A stretch of DNA of 64,000 bases from Berberis thunbergii. Lineage: Eukaryota; Streptophyta; Magnoliopsida; Ranunculales; Berberidaceae. The DNA lies in assembly GCA_003290165.1 (NCBI GenBank), contig QNQO01000801.1, forward strand, positions 186,001 through 250,000, in the 5' to 3' direction. Shown here piece after piece: positions 44,980 through 57,290 of this stretch (the stretch's first letter is position 1; each line of letters opens with the position of its first letter). The notes beneath the pieces are model-generated. The model had not been told where the DNA came from, made no database searches, and worked only from the letters and a program-made list of their open reading frames with translations. The position numbers were made by a program, and so were the translations under genes.

Positions 44980-45765
44980 TGATGATATATAAAAATTGTC
45001 ATACGTCTAAGCTACACACGTGTCATGACGATCTCGAGGAAATATGGGCCCCAACATCAGCCCAACACTGAACAGGCCCAAGCGGTTCCAAGCTTGCTCA
45101 ATTCAGTCCACCAGGCGGACTCGAACTCTGATAGCACGCTAGGCCCACACGTCTCTCAGCTGTTTACAATACCCATAAGTCCTATTCAGGCAAGTATCTC
45201 GAAGATAAGCTTCAGATGGGCAACTACAATTGTTTTTTTTTTTTGAAAGACAAACAGGGCCGCAAGCTGGGTTTGAACCCATGACCTAGTGGTACCATCC
45301 ACCAAGCTCTAACTGTTGAGCTGTTATGCCATTGGCTACAACTGCTCTTTACTTCCAACTAGGAAGCTAGAGTATATTCCACACAGGGAATCTTCCTTAT
45401 ACGAATTTATCTCACATTAGAAACTATCTCTCGCGTATCTAGGAGCACAAGGCTAATAGGGAACTTCCCTCCTACAACACGACTCCTAATTGGAGGAGGA
45501 TCTCCATGAAGATCTCCTTCCAAAACTACGCCTACGATGGCTTGGTAGAACCGGGATTCCTTGCACTATAAATAAGACATGAGGTTGGTAAGATAAGGTA
45601 GGCTACAAATTCCCTGTTACAACATTACACCTTTTTCAGATCCCCGTCTGACTTTAGCATCGAAGTGTCATCAGCCACCACAACGGTGGTCCGTCGCTCA
45701 CGTGTGCTACTTGTGCAGGTCAGCAGGAACCAAGTCAAAATAGGGAGTGAAAAATGACAGCATCA
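44980..45765 (+). repeat. 3' LTR of the Tat-like Gypsy element
   Basis: It starts tgatgatatataaaa right after a polypurine tract (ctcgaggggagtagc) and ends catca (45761-45765), the inverse of tgatg. A TATA-like ctataaataaga lies at 45567-45578. It shares ordered blocks with the solo LTR at 12712-13370. A SINE is inserted at 45233-45335. Confidence 0.8.
45233..45335 (-). mobile_element. SINE inserted in the 3' LTR
   Basis: The minus strand carries an A-box-like region (cagctcaacagttagagc), a B box (gggttcaaaccc, 45280-45291 inverse) and a poly-A tail (poly-T at 45233-45245) after tttgtctttc. The flanks ctacaattg (45224-45232) and ctacaactg (45336-45344) form a 9-bp TSD with one mismatch. The homologous LTR at 12712-13370 lacks this insertion. 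Confidence 0.85.
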
Positions 45766-48700
45766 GGAGGGGTAGGATCAAGGATTGTGATTCCTCGAAA
45801 AAATATCGAATTTATTTCTTTTGTTAGGTCAATCTCAATTTCCGTATATTTTATCCCATTATAATCTTAGTTTATTATTAAATTTTCATTATATAAGTGA
45901 TTCTTATGCAATATGTAGTTTGTATACATTATTAGTCTTGCGGGACTCTTTATGTGGTATGTAGAAGTTTAAAATGTTTAAATTATATTTATTTTCAAAA
46001 TTACAACTAACATTTTAATTTTGTTTTTATACGCAATTAAATATTTCATGAAATGTTTCTTAAAATCGCAATCCTTGAGTAGGATACATACTTCTCATCC
46101 AAACAATATCCTCATCTAGAACATACCCAAGGTTATATTCAAGTATTCCAATCAAGGATTATGATTCGGTTTTCGAATTGATTTCAGTTTAGAAAATTTT
46201 CTAGAAATATATAGAATTGTAAAGAAAAAACGTAAAACTTTTGAGAATAATACAAAGAAACATATATAATAAATTTTGAGGATATGTTAATGGGTGAAAA
46301 TAAGATGCAAGTAAATAAACTTTCAGAGATTTGTTTTTTGGTGATGTTGTCATAGGATTTTAGGGTACAAACATAAACTTTCTCATTTAAAGTTAGCATT
46401 TCTTGTTGTTCTTGTTAGATGAATGATAGGCACCCAAAACATTGATTTTTACACCCCCTAAATATACAATTGCTAAGTCCAATTATCCAATAAAAATATC
46501 TCATTACGTGTATTTTGTACATTTTGTAGGAATTCAAGCACAAATATCAAATCATGCACAAAGTGGCACAATAAGGCTAAATTCAACCACTAGAAGGCTC
46601 ACTGGGAGTCACATGCATTCATAAGGACTAAAGAATTTCAATCCCAAGACTCATAAAGTCAAGCCCACAAAGTATCAACAACTTCGGATCTCGACGAAAT
46701 CAACATGAAGATCTAGACGTCCACATGACCAACTTTATCATAAAAAATCTCTACAAAACATGTTTTCTTATTCAACTCCAACACCTTTCCTTATTTTACT
46801 CAACCATGTTTCCTTGTTTCACTCAACCATGTTTCCTTATTTCACTCAAACCCTTTTTACCTATAAAAACCACATACATGTAGTTCATAAGGGGATGGGA
46901 TAATTTTTCATAGAAAGTTTTTTTGTTATAGTTTTCGCCTTTCAGTTTTGGCTTGGTAGATAAGTGCATGTACTATTTTTCAACTTTTCCATTGAAGTTG
47001 AAGTAAGTTATATTTTTGTTTCTCTTTCTCAACTATTTCTCTTTCTCCTTTAACTTTTAGTTTATTCTCACTATTCATGGAGAACTAATCTCCCTTCTCA
47101 AGGGGAAGAGATTGAGCCTCATTATGATAGTTAGATTGTGTTTCATTCAGAAAATAAAGTAGAACAATGAATTGTACGGAGTATTTAAAAAGAAGGGTTT
47201 ATTTGTTAAATAGATAATGATTTTGATTCAAAATAATAATTATTTCCACGTCTTTTAGGATTTTCCAATGAAAAACATAATCAAAATTTAATGATGTTTT
47301 AAAAAAACAATGGATTTGGTTAAAGTTTGAAGAAAATGAAAAGACCTTTACTTCTTTTATCCCACAACTCCAGTCATATAGGTTGAAAAACTATGTGATT
47401 TTAGTATTTTGGGAGAAATTGAAATTACATTCTACAATCATTATGTTGGAATGGGGTGATTCTCATACCCTTGAGATTTCTCTATATTCATTTTTGTTAC
47501 AAGTTAATTGTTTTGTTTTGGAATCATATCATCTCTCAATATCTCATCATCCATTATTTTGTTCTTCTCTTTATTCTTTAAATTGAAATTCAAATATTGT
47601 CTTCTAATCCAAGTGAAGTATTTGATAGCCCCTACTTTCGCTATGCATTATTGAAGTGTATTGTAGGTTGAAGGAAAACAAATAATAAGTATTTCTTTGA
47701 TTGATGTCGAAAATCATGCAACGACATTAATGTCGATTTTGGCATCAATCAAAGGCGTTGTTGCGCATCACTTGGTGAAGGAAGACATTCTTGAAGATAC
47801 AACTTTGGAGACAATAGAGAAGATTTTTAATGTCTTTAGTTTTTTCTTTTTCTTTAATTTTTTCTCATCTTTATAAGTTTTTTGGGTTATTTTCAGCATA
47901 TAATGGAAAACATAGCAGCAGACAGCTCACACAGTGTCTGATGTGAAACTTTTATAGCAAATTCCGTGACAGTCCCTTGAATTTCTGTAAATTTTTCTTA
48001 TTTTTTTGAAGTCGATTGCCTGTTGAACAAATCCATTTGGAAAAGTGGGTGATAAAGCTGTGGAATTGCGTAAGACTTGCTTGAAGACATTTTTTATATT
48101 TTTTATTTGTAATTTCAAGTGAGGAAGAGAGTTTACTCTTTAATAATTTGTTTATGCTTTGAATGGTCGAGTGCAACTTGTAATAGTTAGGCATTATTTT
48201 AGTATTAGGTTGATTGTTAGTTTTAGGTTAAAATTAATTCACTTTCACAAAACAAAAAAAAATATGACTTCTTGACCAAGACCATTAAACATATTTGCAT
48301 CTGTAATTGCGTGTTTATTTATTTAGACAGCAATCGAAGTTAGAAATTTAAAAAAAAACATTGTTCTTTGAGGAGTACCAATGGTGTTGTAGGGGAGAGA
48401 GCAATTGCTTGAACCAAGGAGGAGTAGCTCTCAAATAACACTCCTATCTACCCCCATGGTGGAGAGCTTGTGTCCGAGCTCACAAGTTAGTAAGTATCTC
48501 TTTCAGACACATTGTTTTAGTGGCATGGGTGCTAAGTGAAATTCGATTGGACATTGCTTGGTGTTTGTTTATGTTTCTGCATTTTAACGAACTGCGTGGT
48601 TGCCTACGTTGACAAACTACCATAAACAGAGAGGGCAGACCTAGCACTCTTTTTGAAACTGGTGGGATTTCATCACCCACCTCATTACTCTAGCTATGTG

Positions 48701-49494
48701 AAACCAAGACACATAATAAAATCAACTAAGATTATAGCCAATTATCATGGTGTTCCTAGAACAACTAAGACCAAGGTTAATCTACTGAATTTTGTGTTGA
48801 CCAAAGCTAAACGTGACATTGAGTTTAATCATTCAATGAACTCCAGGAGGCCGCTGCCATATGGGTAACTCACCCGGTACACCGAGTCACTAGTAAGCTG
48901 CGTACCGCAGAAGGATGTGGTGTAACTAACAGTTTTGGCTAGGAACACACACCCTAAGCATGTATTTGACACGCATCGTTCTCATATCAATCAGTCTATA
49001 GGTACAGTTCTTAATTAGACCACGTGATCTCCGATCACTTGTGCAATAATCAAGCTTCTTGCAAGCATAACTCTGATCTCCTGATTTTGGACTTTGTAGT
49101 ATTGGATACAAGATTTTAGGATCATCTATTAGCACCCTATCTAATCATATAACAATAGATAATAGCTTAACGCCCGTTGATTTCAATCAATCTTGTCCCT
49201 CACAGATTAACAAGATAAAATCTCATTAAAAACGTTGTTTGCTTAGATTTGGCATTTGTGGGTTCATAAGTGATTGTTGCATGTGTATGTCTTCTTAGCG
49301 ATCGTCTGGGGATACTTGATCTTGTGTTTTGTCACTGTCATCTTTCCATCTCATTTTTTTCCTTTTATGAAAGTTTGGGAACGACCCAGTAAATGCTTGA
49401 TTCATACCCAAAATTTTTCTAGCCACCCTCATTCTTTGCCTCTTCACCACACTCATATCCACCTACCTCCCCTCACTCTCCAATCAACACTAAA
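45766..49494. other. AT-rich retroelement-like DNA, mostly unassigned
   Basis: 46440-47160 looks like an LTR: direct repeats of tttactcaaccatgtttcctt at 46790-46850, then a TATA-like cctataaaaacc at 46860, and a pyrimidine-rich leader. This may be the 5' LTR of the Athila-like element that follows, but neither TG...CA ends nor a primer-binding site could be fixed. 47160-49494 has no recognisable protein; the open frame 48653-48868 is unassigned. Confidence 0.35.
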
Positions 49495-50366
49495 ATGGCA
49501 GAACGTCCAATTTTGGAATACAATGTTCCCTTTGCAATTATTAATATGTTGCCGAAGTTTCATAGGCATGATCAAGAAAGCCCATATGTCTATCTTGGAA
49601 AGTTTGTTGAAGTTTGTAGTACTTTTAAGAACCAAATCATAGATGAGGAAAATGTAAGACTTCGCTTGTTTCCTTTCTCTCTTGAGGATTGGGTTACCTA
49701 ATCGCTAAATTCCTTCCCTGCTAATTCAATCAAATCATGGGAGGATTTAGTTGGAAAGTTTCTAGCGAAGTACTTCCCCATAAGAAAGACCCTAGAAATT
49801 AGAAGAGAAATTGAGGAGTTTACTCAAAAACATAATAAACTTTTTTTTGAAGCATGGGACCGCTTTCAAGATTTACTCATCAAGTGCCCCCATCATGGCT
49901 TTGAAAAATGAGTGCTAGTGTAGAGTTTCTATAATGGATTGATTGTCAAATCTAGAAATATGATCGAATCCATGCACTAAGGGAAATTCATGCGTAAAAC
50001 TGGTACTGATGCTTATACCTTTCTAAGTGACTTGCTTATGATTCTCGACAATGGACTGCCCATAGAGACTTGAAACCTAGTTCTTACAGAAAATCACGTC
50101 TATTTGTACTAAATGAAGTTTTAGAACCAAACATCAAAATCTTATTCAAGGACTTTGCTAAGGAAATTAAATTTATTGTGACAAAGTCCGCCTCTAAAGC
50201 CAAAAAGCAGACTTCTAAGCCTTGTACCTTTTGCCTCAAAGGAGATCCTATGGATTATGATTGTCCTTTAACTTCATGTGGCAATGAACCTCCAGAGGAG
50301 GTGTGTGTATTTAATAGTGAACATAAATCAAACACATTCAATCAAACATACACATCTGCAAATTGA
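49495..50366 (+). pseudogene. Athila-like Gypsy gag
   Basis: The start MAERPILEYNVPFAIINMLP is followed by KFHRHDQESPYVYLGKFVEV and LRLFPFSLEDWVT, then the Retrotrans_gag core (SWEDLVGKFLAKYFPIRKTL, AWDRFQDLLIKCPHHGF), which is typical of Athila Gag. Stops at 49699, 49909 and 49921 and a frame shift near 50070 break it. The C-terminal part continues to 50366 with cysteine-containing segments (CTFCLKGDPMDYDCPL). Confidence 0.8.
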
Positions 50367-51480
50367 CATCACCCTAACTTTCTTTTTTTTTATGGTGGTG
50401 ACTTTTATGAACAACCACCCAGAAGTTTAGGGAATCCTCTTAGGTTTCAACACCCTAGACAACCTAGTGGTCAAGCCCACAACTCACGCACCTATCCCAG
50501 ACAGGTTCAATATGGACCTCAATCTAACCAGTGGCAACAAAATCAATATCCACCACATGGAGGACCTCTTTCATACCAACAAAATCAGCCTATGAACCTT
50601 TCTATGGTACCTGTCCCTCATAATTTCTATGGTCAACCTCAACTTAGCAACTCTCGAGATTGGTACCTCAAACTCAATATGTTGCTCCTTTACCACCTCC
50701 CAAACCATCATTGGAGGATATGATGCACCAATTAATGGCAACCAATGCTGCTAATTCCCTAGCCATCCACCAGTTTCAACAACAGTTGCAACATTTGACC
50801 GTGGGAAGAAAAATGAGCATTCCCCAGTCAAACCATCCCTAATCCAGAAGGTGCTCCCCAAGCCCATGTCTATGAAATTGGTAGTAGTTTTGATTCACAT
50901 GGAAATGTTAAAGTGGTCAACACCCTTTGTTCTGGCCGAGCATTTGATAATGACACAGAACAACCCAAGACAATTGATGTGATTTCCAAATAGAGCATTC
51001 CTAAAGCAATAGAGAACGCTAAAGATTCTTCTCAAACCAGTTGGACTCACCCTCTCAGCTTCCCGTAGAGCCAAGAAAATATATACCTAAGACATCTTTT
51101 CCCAAAACCTTTCTGGGTAACGCAAAAAAGAAGCAATTTCAAGAAATACTAGATATTTTTAAGGGGGTACACATCAAACATCCCTCTTTTGTCTGCTATC
51201 CAGCAAGTACCAAGGCAATGCAAAAATTTTCAAGGACATGTGTACTAAAAAGAGAAAAGTAGAAGTACTTGAAATTGCATGCCTTGCAAGCGATGCCTCA
51301 TTGCTTATTCAACAAACTGGAGTAGTTAAGTACAGGGATCCAGGAACCCCTACTATACCATGTTTCACTGGGAAAGACTTCAAAAGTCGTGCCTTGATCG
51401 ACTTAGGAGCGAGTGTAAATCTCATACCTTATCATATATATATATATTTAGAACTTGGGTTGAAGGAGATGCAACCAACA
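50367..51480 (+). pseudogene. Athila-like gag C-terminus and aspartic protease
   Basis: A glutamine- and proline-rich linker (about 50480-50830) is followed by SLEDMMHQLMATNAANSLAI and then the protease region: FKGVHIKHPSFVCYP, KKRKVEVLE, DPGTPTIPC and ALIDLGASVNLIPYHIY. DLGAS is the usual Athila form of the catalytic D(T/S)GA motif. Two frames are needed (51041-51262 and 51238-51483). No reverse transcriptase follows; the element is internally deleted after the protease. Confidence 0.8.
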
Positions 51481-51483
51481 TAG

Positions 51484-53107
51484 GTAGTTCTTAACCTAGC
51501 AGATTAGTCAAAACTATACCCTAGAAGAATAGTTTTGGATGTGATAGTCCAAGTTGCAGATTTTTATTATCAAGTTATTTCATCATCCTAGACACTTGCC
51601 CGAGCCCAAATAATCAAATTCCTATCATCTTAGGGCGACCCTTCTTAGCTACTGAGAGGCAACCCAGTCCGTTTATTCATTCATTTATTTATTAAAAAAG
51701 AAAAATAATTTTTTTACCAATAATTCCTATTTTGGGGTGATGTATTTTTTAGTACATCACCCCCACCAACTCAATCTTTTTAATTTCAGGATCGGTATAG
51801 ATGTTCAAAAAATCACATGAGGTAATAAGTTCTAATTTTTTTTCACTTTTCATTTCATTTGTTTAACATTGAGGACAATGTTCTATTTGTTTAGGGGTGG
51901 GAAGATTTATCAAAATTCATACCTCTTTTGAAAATCTATTTCTAAAAAATATTTAAATAATAAAAAAAATTAAAAAATGGTGTGGTATCCTAGCTATGAT
52001 GAGATTGGTTTATTTGATTCATTACATTCAGGCAAAGAGATGTTGGAAGTTTATTACTAGAGTAAACATTGCATTTGAGCATTCATGAACAAATAAATTT
52101 GTGCACAATGACCATAGATGAGTTTGGAATACAAAAGTAAATAACTTCCTGAGAATCTAGAGAAATAATAGTGTAGACTTTAACCTTGTGAGCTATAAGA
52201 TCTTTCATTTTATTTAGAGAGTTTTTACACAACTCTGAGTAATATGATGACTTAAAATTTTATTAGATCCCACGTTAACTTGTTGTGAAGTCTCATTATT
52301 CTTCTTTTTGGTGGATCACTGAGGATGACATCTTTTTCGAGTTAAGAAAAACATAGGTCTTGTAATCTATTTGAGACTTATAACCATTACTAAACCTTAG
52401 AAGGTAAATTAGGCATCACTTGTCCATCTGAACCTTTTCAAAGCCATCTTGCTAAACATTTCATCCAATACCAATGTGAGCCTTTGTCTTGGGTTATTAG
52501 ACATAATAAAAACCCATTTTCTCATTTATGTTTCTGAAAAATGTTAGGAAGTTTTAGGAAGAAAAATTGGAGTGCAAAATGAAAATCAAAAGTCCAAGGT
52601 ATTTCAAAAAATAAAGGTTGTGGAAAAAAAAAGAGGTTATGAAAAAGGAAACAAATAAAAAAAAGGGTTGTGAAGAAAAAAAAGAAAAAGGAAGTGATTG
52701 ATGAGTTCCCTATTAAGCTACTTGAAGACCCTACCTTTTTCAATAACATCTATGTACTTATCTACCCTACTTTTCCTCATAAAAAAAATCAAGCCAAATT
52801 CATTTTTTTCCTTAGGGAAGTCCTAATAAACCCTAGGGTAAGGTATGTTAAGAAGTTGAGAGTAGATGAGAAGACGCTATGATGGGTAACTCGACATTCT
52901 TGCAAGTGATCAACATTCCTTTCATGAGACTATTATTATCTTTCATGTCCTTTTATTCTTATGAGTATGTGAGAAGTTTAAATTTTTGCATTTACTTTTT
53001 CCTCACATAAAAGAGAGAAAATATTTTACCCAAACTCAGAGTAATCATTTCAAAGAGATTAACTAGTTAGTTTTGAAGTCAAAACGGCTAATCTAAAGAT
53101 GGATTAG
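51484..53107 (+). other. Athila-like 3' non-coding region
   Basis: About 51700-51910 contains cattgaggacaatgttc and tttaggggtgggaag, phrases typical of the end of Athila-type internal regions close to the polypurine tract. The rest to 53107 is AT-rich and unassigned; no protein is recognisable and no 3' LTR was confirmed. Confidence 0.5.
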
Positions 53108-53749
53108 TGATGCAGAAGGATCCGAGTCAGATGATGCTGAGCTGTCAGATAACACGTTGTTGGCACTGAGATACCTTGAGTTGGCAGATCAGCGCAAAGA
53201 CGGTAAGAAATCGTGATCTTTTCCTAATAGGGGCAAATTTGTGTGTTTCGGTATTTTGGCCATAACTTTGGCTACAGGTATTAGAATTGCACATATGACC
53301 CCAATTCAGAAAGCTCTTTTCGATTCGCACGTCATGTCCATCAAGAAATGCTTAGTGCACATCTTTTCGAGGCCAAAATCCACTATTTCTCCTTCCAAAT
53401 CCACAATTTTAGTAATTTTTTTCCTTTTAAGGTAATATTTCATTCATCGTTTAGGAAGTGATTTTGTATCCGACTTGGGCCAGATTTTTGGCAGATTATT
53501 TCTTTTATTATATATTTATTTTAATATGATTATTGGGATTTTTCTATTTATGGTAAAATTCTAATAATAATGAATTTTAGCTTTAAAACCCGGCTTATGG
53601 GCTGACTTTAGAGATACTTTTGATTTGAATAATTTTAATTGAACATCATAGGTGTTTCTCTGTGTTTTCGGCGAATCTCTTGTGTCTTTTCCTTGTGAAT
53701 TTTCTGTTGAAACTAGTCTGCAGAATAATCACTATTTTGTTAGGCGTCA
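53108..53749 (+). repeat. 5' LTR of a second Gypsy element
   Basis: It begins tgatgcagaagg and ends gcgtca, an imperfect terminal inverse, two bases before a primer-binding site (tggtatcagagg, 53752-53763) of the tRNA-Met type. No 3' copy lies in the window because the element is cut by a CACTA transposon at 56079. Confidence 0.7.
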
Positions 53750-53797
53750 GTTGGTATCAGAGGATCGACATCTTGGGGTGAGATTTCATCAGCTTCC

Positions 53798-54100
53798 ATG
53801 GCTGGTGGTTGTGGTCGTCGCGGGGAGATTTCAAACGAGGAAGCCCTGCACCGTGATTGTAACGTTCAGGATGTGATGATTGAGGATTTACAAAGGCAAG
53901 TTGCAAAGTTAACCCAGCGCCTAACGACGCAGAATTTTGGTGATCGTGAGATGGAAGATCACAATTTTGATTCAAGTTTCGAAAGCCCGTATCACAAATA
54001 TGTTCGATTCTGGGAGGACCGTGGTCGGGAAGATCGTCCAATGCGCCCAGCACAACACATTTATGAGATTTATGCATTAAGTTTTACGGCCTTTCATAGG
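53798..54100 (+). pseudogene. Gypsy gag N-terminus, fused to RT by deletion
   Basis: The reading starts MAGGCGRRGEISNEEALHRD and runs through QVAKLTQRLTTQN, the usual start of Gag in tRNA-Met-primed plant Gypsy elements. Near 54090 it passes directly into reverse transcriptase sequence (LRPFIGKFVVVYFDDI). The rest of Gag, protease and the first half of the RT are missing, so one large internal deletion removed roughly 2 kb of a normal element. Confidence 0.75.
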
Positions 54101-56075
54101 GAAATTCGTTGTAGTTTACTTCGACGACATTCTCATTTATAGCCCGACATGGGCGTCACATTTTGATCACCTCCGTGTTGTTTTTGATAAGTTGAGGACG
54201 AATCGCCTATTCGTTAATCTAAAGAAGTATTATGTCTTCACTACTTCACTTTCCTTGGTTTTGTTGTATCTACTGATGGTGTTCATGCAGATCAGTTGAA
54301 GATATATGCAGTCTTGGAGTGGCCCAAACCAAAGACCTTACACGATGTCAGAAGTTTCCATGGATTGGCGTCCTTCTACCGTCGGTTCATCAGAAACTTC
54401 AGCACTCTGATTGCTCCTATCACAAAGTGCCTCAAGGGATGTGATTTTCAGTGGTCCAAGGAGGCGGAGGCTAGTTTTCAATTGGTCAAGCAGAAGATGA
54501 CAGAGGCACTAGTGTTGGCACTTCTTGATTTTGAAAAGGTGTTTGAGGTAAACGGTGATGCATCTGGGGTTGGCATTGGTGGTGTTCTTAGTCAAGAGGG
54601 GCGCCCAATATTTTTTTTAGTGAGAAGCTATTAGGATCAAAGACGAATTATTCCACCCATGATCTGGAGTTTTATGCTATAGTTCAGTCCCTGAAGCATT
54701 GGCGACACTACCTAATACAGATGGAGTTCATTCTTATCACTGATCATGAGGCCCTGAAGTATATCAATGGCCAACACAAGCTGAGTAGACGACATGCCAA
54801 GTGGGTGGTGTACTTGCAGGAGTTCACGTTTGCGATGAGGCACCAAGCAAGGAGTTTGAACCGTGTCACAGATGCACTGAGCCATCTTTTGTTACTCACC
54901 ACCATGAGCACTAGAGTTGCAAGATTTGAGGCTTTCTCTGATATATATGTTGCAGATCCTTCCTTCGGTAGGATAATTCAGGAGGTAACTGATGGTCGAC
55001 GACATGACTTTATTTTGGATAATGGTAATCTGTTTTGTGGATTACAGTTGTGCATTCCAGATTGTTCACTAAGGCAACAGATTATTAGTGAACTTCATAA
55101 TGAGGGTCACTTTGGGCGAGATAAGACGTTGGCCTTGATCTCTTCTAACTATTATTGGCCCAAATTGACTAGTGATGTGGCTCATTATGTGGAGCGTTGT
55201 TATGTGTGTCAGTGGTCCAAGGGAGTTCTCACTAATGCGGGCATGTACACACCTTTACATGTACTTGAAGCCTTTTGGTTTGATGTCAGTATGGACTTTG
55301 TGTTGGGCTTACCCCGTACCCAACGGGCCTGAGATTCTACTTTGGTTGTGGTTGACAGGTTTTCCAAGATGGTCCATTTTGTAGCTTGCAGAAAAATAAA
55401 GGATGTTGCCCGTATCACCCATCTTTACTTCAGGGAGATTGTGCGTTTACATGGTGTTCCCCAATCCATCACTTCAGATCATGACACCAAGTTCATGAGT
55501 CATTTCTGGAGGAGTTTAAGGGAAAAACTGGGGACGAAATTGAATTTTAGTAGCGCCTACCACTCCCAAACGGATGGTCAGACCGAGGTGGTGAACCGGA
55601 GTTTGAGGAACCTTTTGAGGAGTTTGGCAGGAACTAAATCGAAGTAGTGGGATTTGGCGTTACCTCAAGCAGAATTTTCCTATAATAGGTCAAAGAACAG
55701 AACCACAGGAATGAGCCCATTTGAGATTGTCTATGGTCAGAATCCATCCGGGGTACTTGGCTTAGCCCCTATTACACGTGTGGGTCGTTTGAGTCACAAG
55801 GAAGATGTGATGACCTGACATCTTTAGGGTATCCATGAGCTGGTGAAGCTGGCCATTCATGAGAGTAATTCCTAGTACAAGGTTCAGGTCGACAGTCGCC
55901 GTCGTCAGGTTCTTTTTGATGTTGGTGATTTTGTTTGGGCAATATTAACCCGTGATCGTTTTCCTGTTGGAGAGTATAATAAGCTTAAGGAGTGGAAGAT
56001 TGGATCCTATGAGATCTTGCAGAAGATCAATGATAATGCCTACAGACTGCGTCTCCTCAGTCATTTGAGGACTTC
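54085..56075 (+). pseudogene. Gypsy reverse transcriptase C-half, RNase H, integrase
   Basis: The catalytic box YFDDILIY is intact at about 54115. RT connection and RNase H follow ([73 protein letters not shown]), then the integrase zinc region (HNEGHFGRDKTLALI, VERCYVCQ) and core ([56 protein letters not shown]). A C-terminal module (EWKIGSYEILQKINDNAYRL) resembles a GPY/F motif. Frameshift near 54625 and stops at 55330, 55646 and 55816 inactivate it. The sequence stops at the CACTA end, 56079. Confidence 0.88.
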
Positions 56076-56094
56076 TGACACTACACCAAAAATA

Positions 56095-56720
56095 CCCATC
56101 AACAACGATTTGGGACCGTGGGGGTAACTAATTGTCACGGCTTAGAGGCGTGGGCAGTAGATGCGTCGCGAAATCATCATTCACGGCTATAAATCGTGGC
56201 AAAACATTTTAGCAACGGTTTTATGCTCAAGGAGGCGTGATGATTTTCTGCATTTAGCCACGGTTTTACGCCGTTGCAATCATAATAGACACGGTTTCAA
56301 GCCGTGGCAAAAATGGCAACGGTTTTAAGCCGTGATAAGTGATGGAGAAAGACCACGGTTTTGAACCGTGGCAAACATAAGAGCAACGGTTCTAAGCCGT
56401 GGCAAAACATGGCCACGGTTTTAAGCCGTGGCAAGTGATGGAGAAAGACCACGGTTTTGTGCTGTGGCAAACATCATAGCAACGGTGGAAAGCCGTGGCA
56501 AGGCATGGCCACGGTTTTAAGCCGTGGCAAGTGATGGAGAAAGACCACGGTTTTAAGCCATGGCAAGACTGGGACCACGGTTGTAAGTAAACCGTGGCAA
56601 GCATGGAGAAGGATCACGGTTGTTAGCCGTGGCAAGATGCGACCACGATTATAAGCCGTTGGCAGTTAAAACAAAATTCAAAAAAAAAATCTGGTTTGTT
56701 GCGACGGGTTGAAACCGTTG
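56095..56720. repeat. CACTA subterminal palindromic repeats
   Basis: At least fifteen copies of ccacggttttaagccgtgg or close variants, many of them palindromic, spaced by short linkers (agtgatggagaaaga occurs several times). These are the presumed transposase-binding sites of this CACTA family. The same motif fills 1632-1913. Confidence 0.9.
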
Positions 56721-57100
56721 CAAATTAATATAATCGAAAAAAAATTATATTTTTTTTTGCTGCAGCAGCAAAATCACAGCCCCACAACTGCAAAATTAGT
56801 CCTTACTAAGGTTTGTGTCATGCCTCCGGCACGAATAGGATTCCACAAACTATATGCTAGATAAATACAAAATCAACCGTAAAAAGGAACTTGTCAAGTT
56901 TTGATGCCGAACAAAAACATGTAAACAAATAACACTAATGTACAATAACAGGATTAACCTGAACAAATGGAACCTTGTTATATCATGTTTCGCTCGCATC
57001 TAAAACAAAAGAATTTCTCTATGTTTTTTCCAACAATACAAATCCACCTAGTTATAATGTAAGAAAATTACCATAACACAAATTGATTTCGCTCATATAC
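56721..57100. other. CACTA interior, no gene recognised
   Basis: AT-rich sequence between the subterminal repeats and the first captured exon; nothing recognisable. Confidence 0.5.
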
Positions 57101-57290
57101 CTTCTCTACTGCACATTCAGCAGCTGAAAATATCAAACCCATCACTGCAAATGTCTTAGCAGAGCTATAGCTCCTTCTTCCCATTTGCTTGGCTTCATGA
57201 ACAAATTGTTTTTTTGTAGTCATTTGTTCTTGCATCAGAGGACTATCCAATGCCCAAAAAGCATACCCATGAAGAACCCAAGCCCTCCTC
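57101..57290 (-). pseudogene. TIM22: Captured TIM22 exon (mitochondrial inner-membrane translocase)
   Basis: Read on the minus strand between an acceptor (tttgtag) and a donor (gtatat), the exon encodes LDSPLMQEQMTTKKQFVHEA, then KQMGRRSYSSAKTFAVMG and LIFSAAECAVEK, close to plant TIM22, which inserts carrier proteins into the inner mitochondrial membrane. The upstream GGGLGFFMGMLFG segment, the first membrane helix, is in a different frame, so one base has been lost near 57252-57256. The remaining exons of TIM22 are not present nearby. It is a captured fragment inside the CACTA element, not a working gene. Confidence 0.85.

Larger units (their letters stand above)
35930..45765 (+). mobile_element. 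Tat-like Ty3/Gypsy element without visible reverse transcriptase
   Basis: Order on the plus strand: Gag (36050-37500), protease (37500-39350, split by a hAT element), long spacer, tandem repeats (41170-41900), an antisense ORF of PF04195 type (42290-44740, minus strand), polypurine tract and 3' LTR (44980-45765). No reverse transcriptase, RNase H or integrase motif is visible in the spacer. Antisense ORFs and 3' tandem repeats are known features of Tat-lineage elements. No 5' LTR or primer-binding site was found. The left boundary is approximate. Confidence 0.7.

Noticed and set aside
1914..56078. One giant CACTA element spanning most of the window
   Set aside because: The two termini face away from each other, so they belong to two different insertions.
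56095..56720. CRISPR-like array
   Set aside because: Repeats are irregularly spaced and palindromic at a CACTA terminus in plant DNA; spacers are not unique and no cas genes exist.
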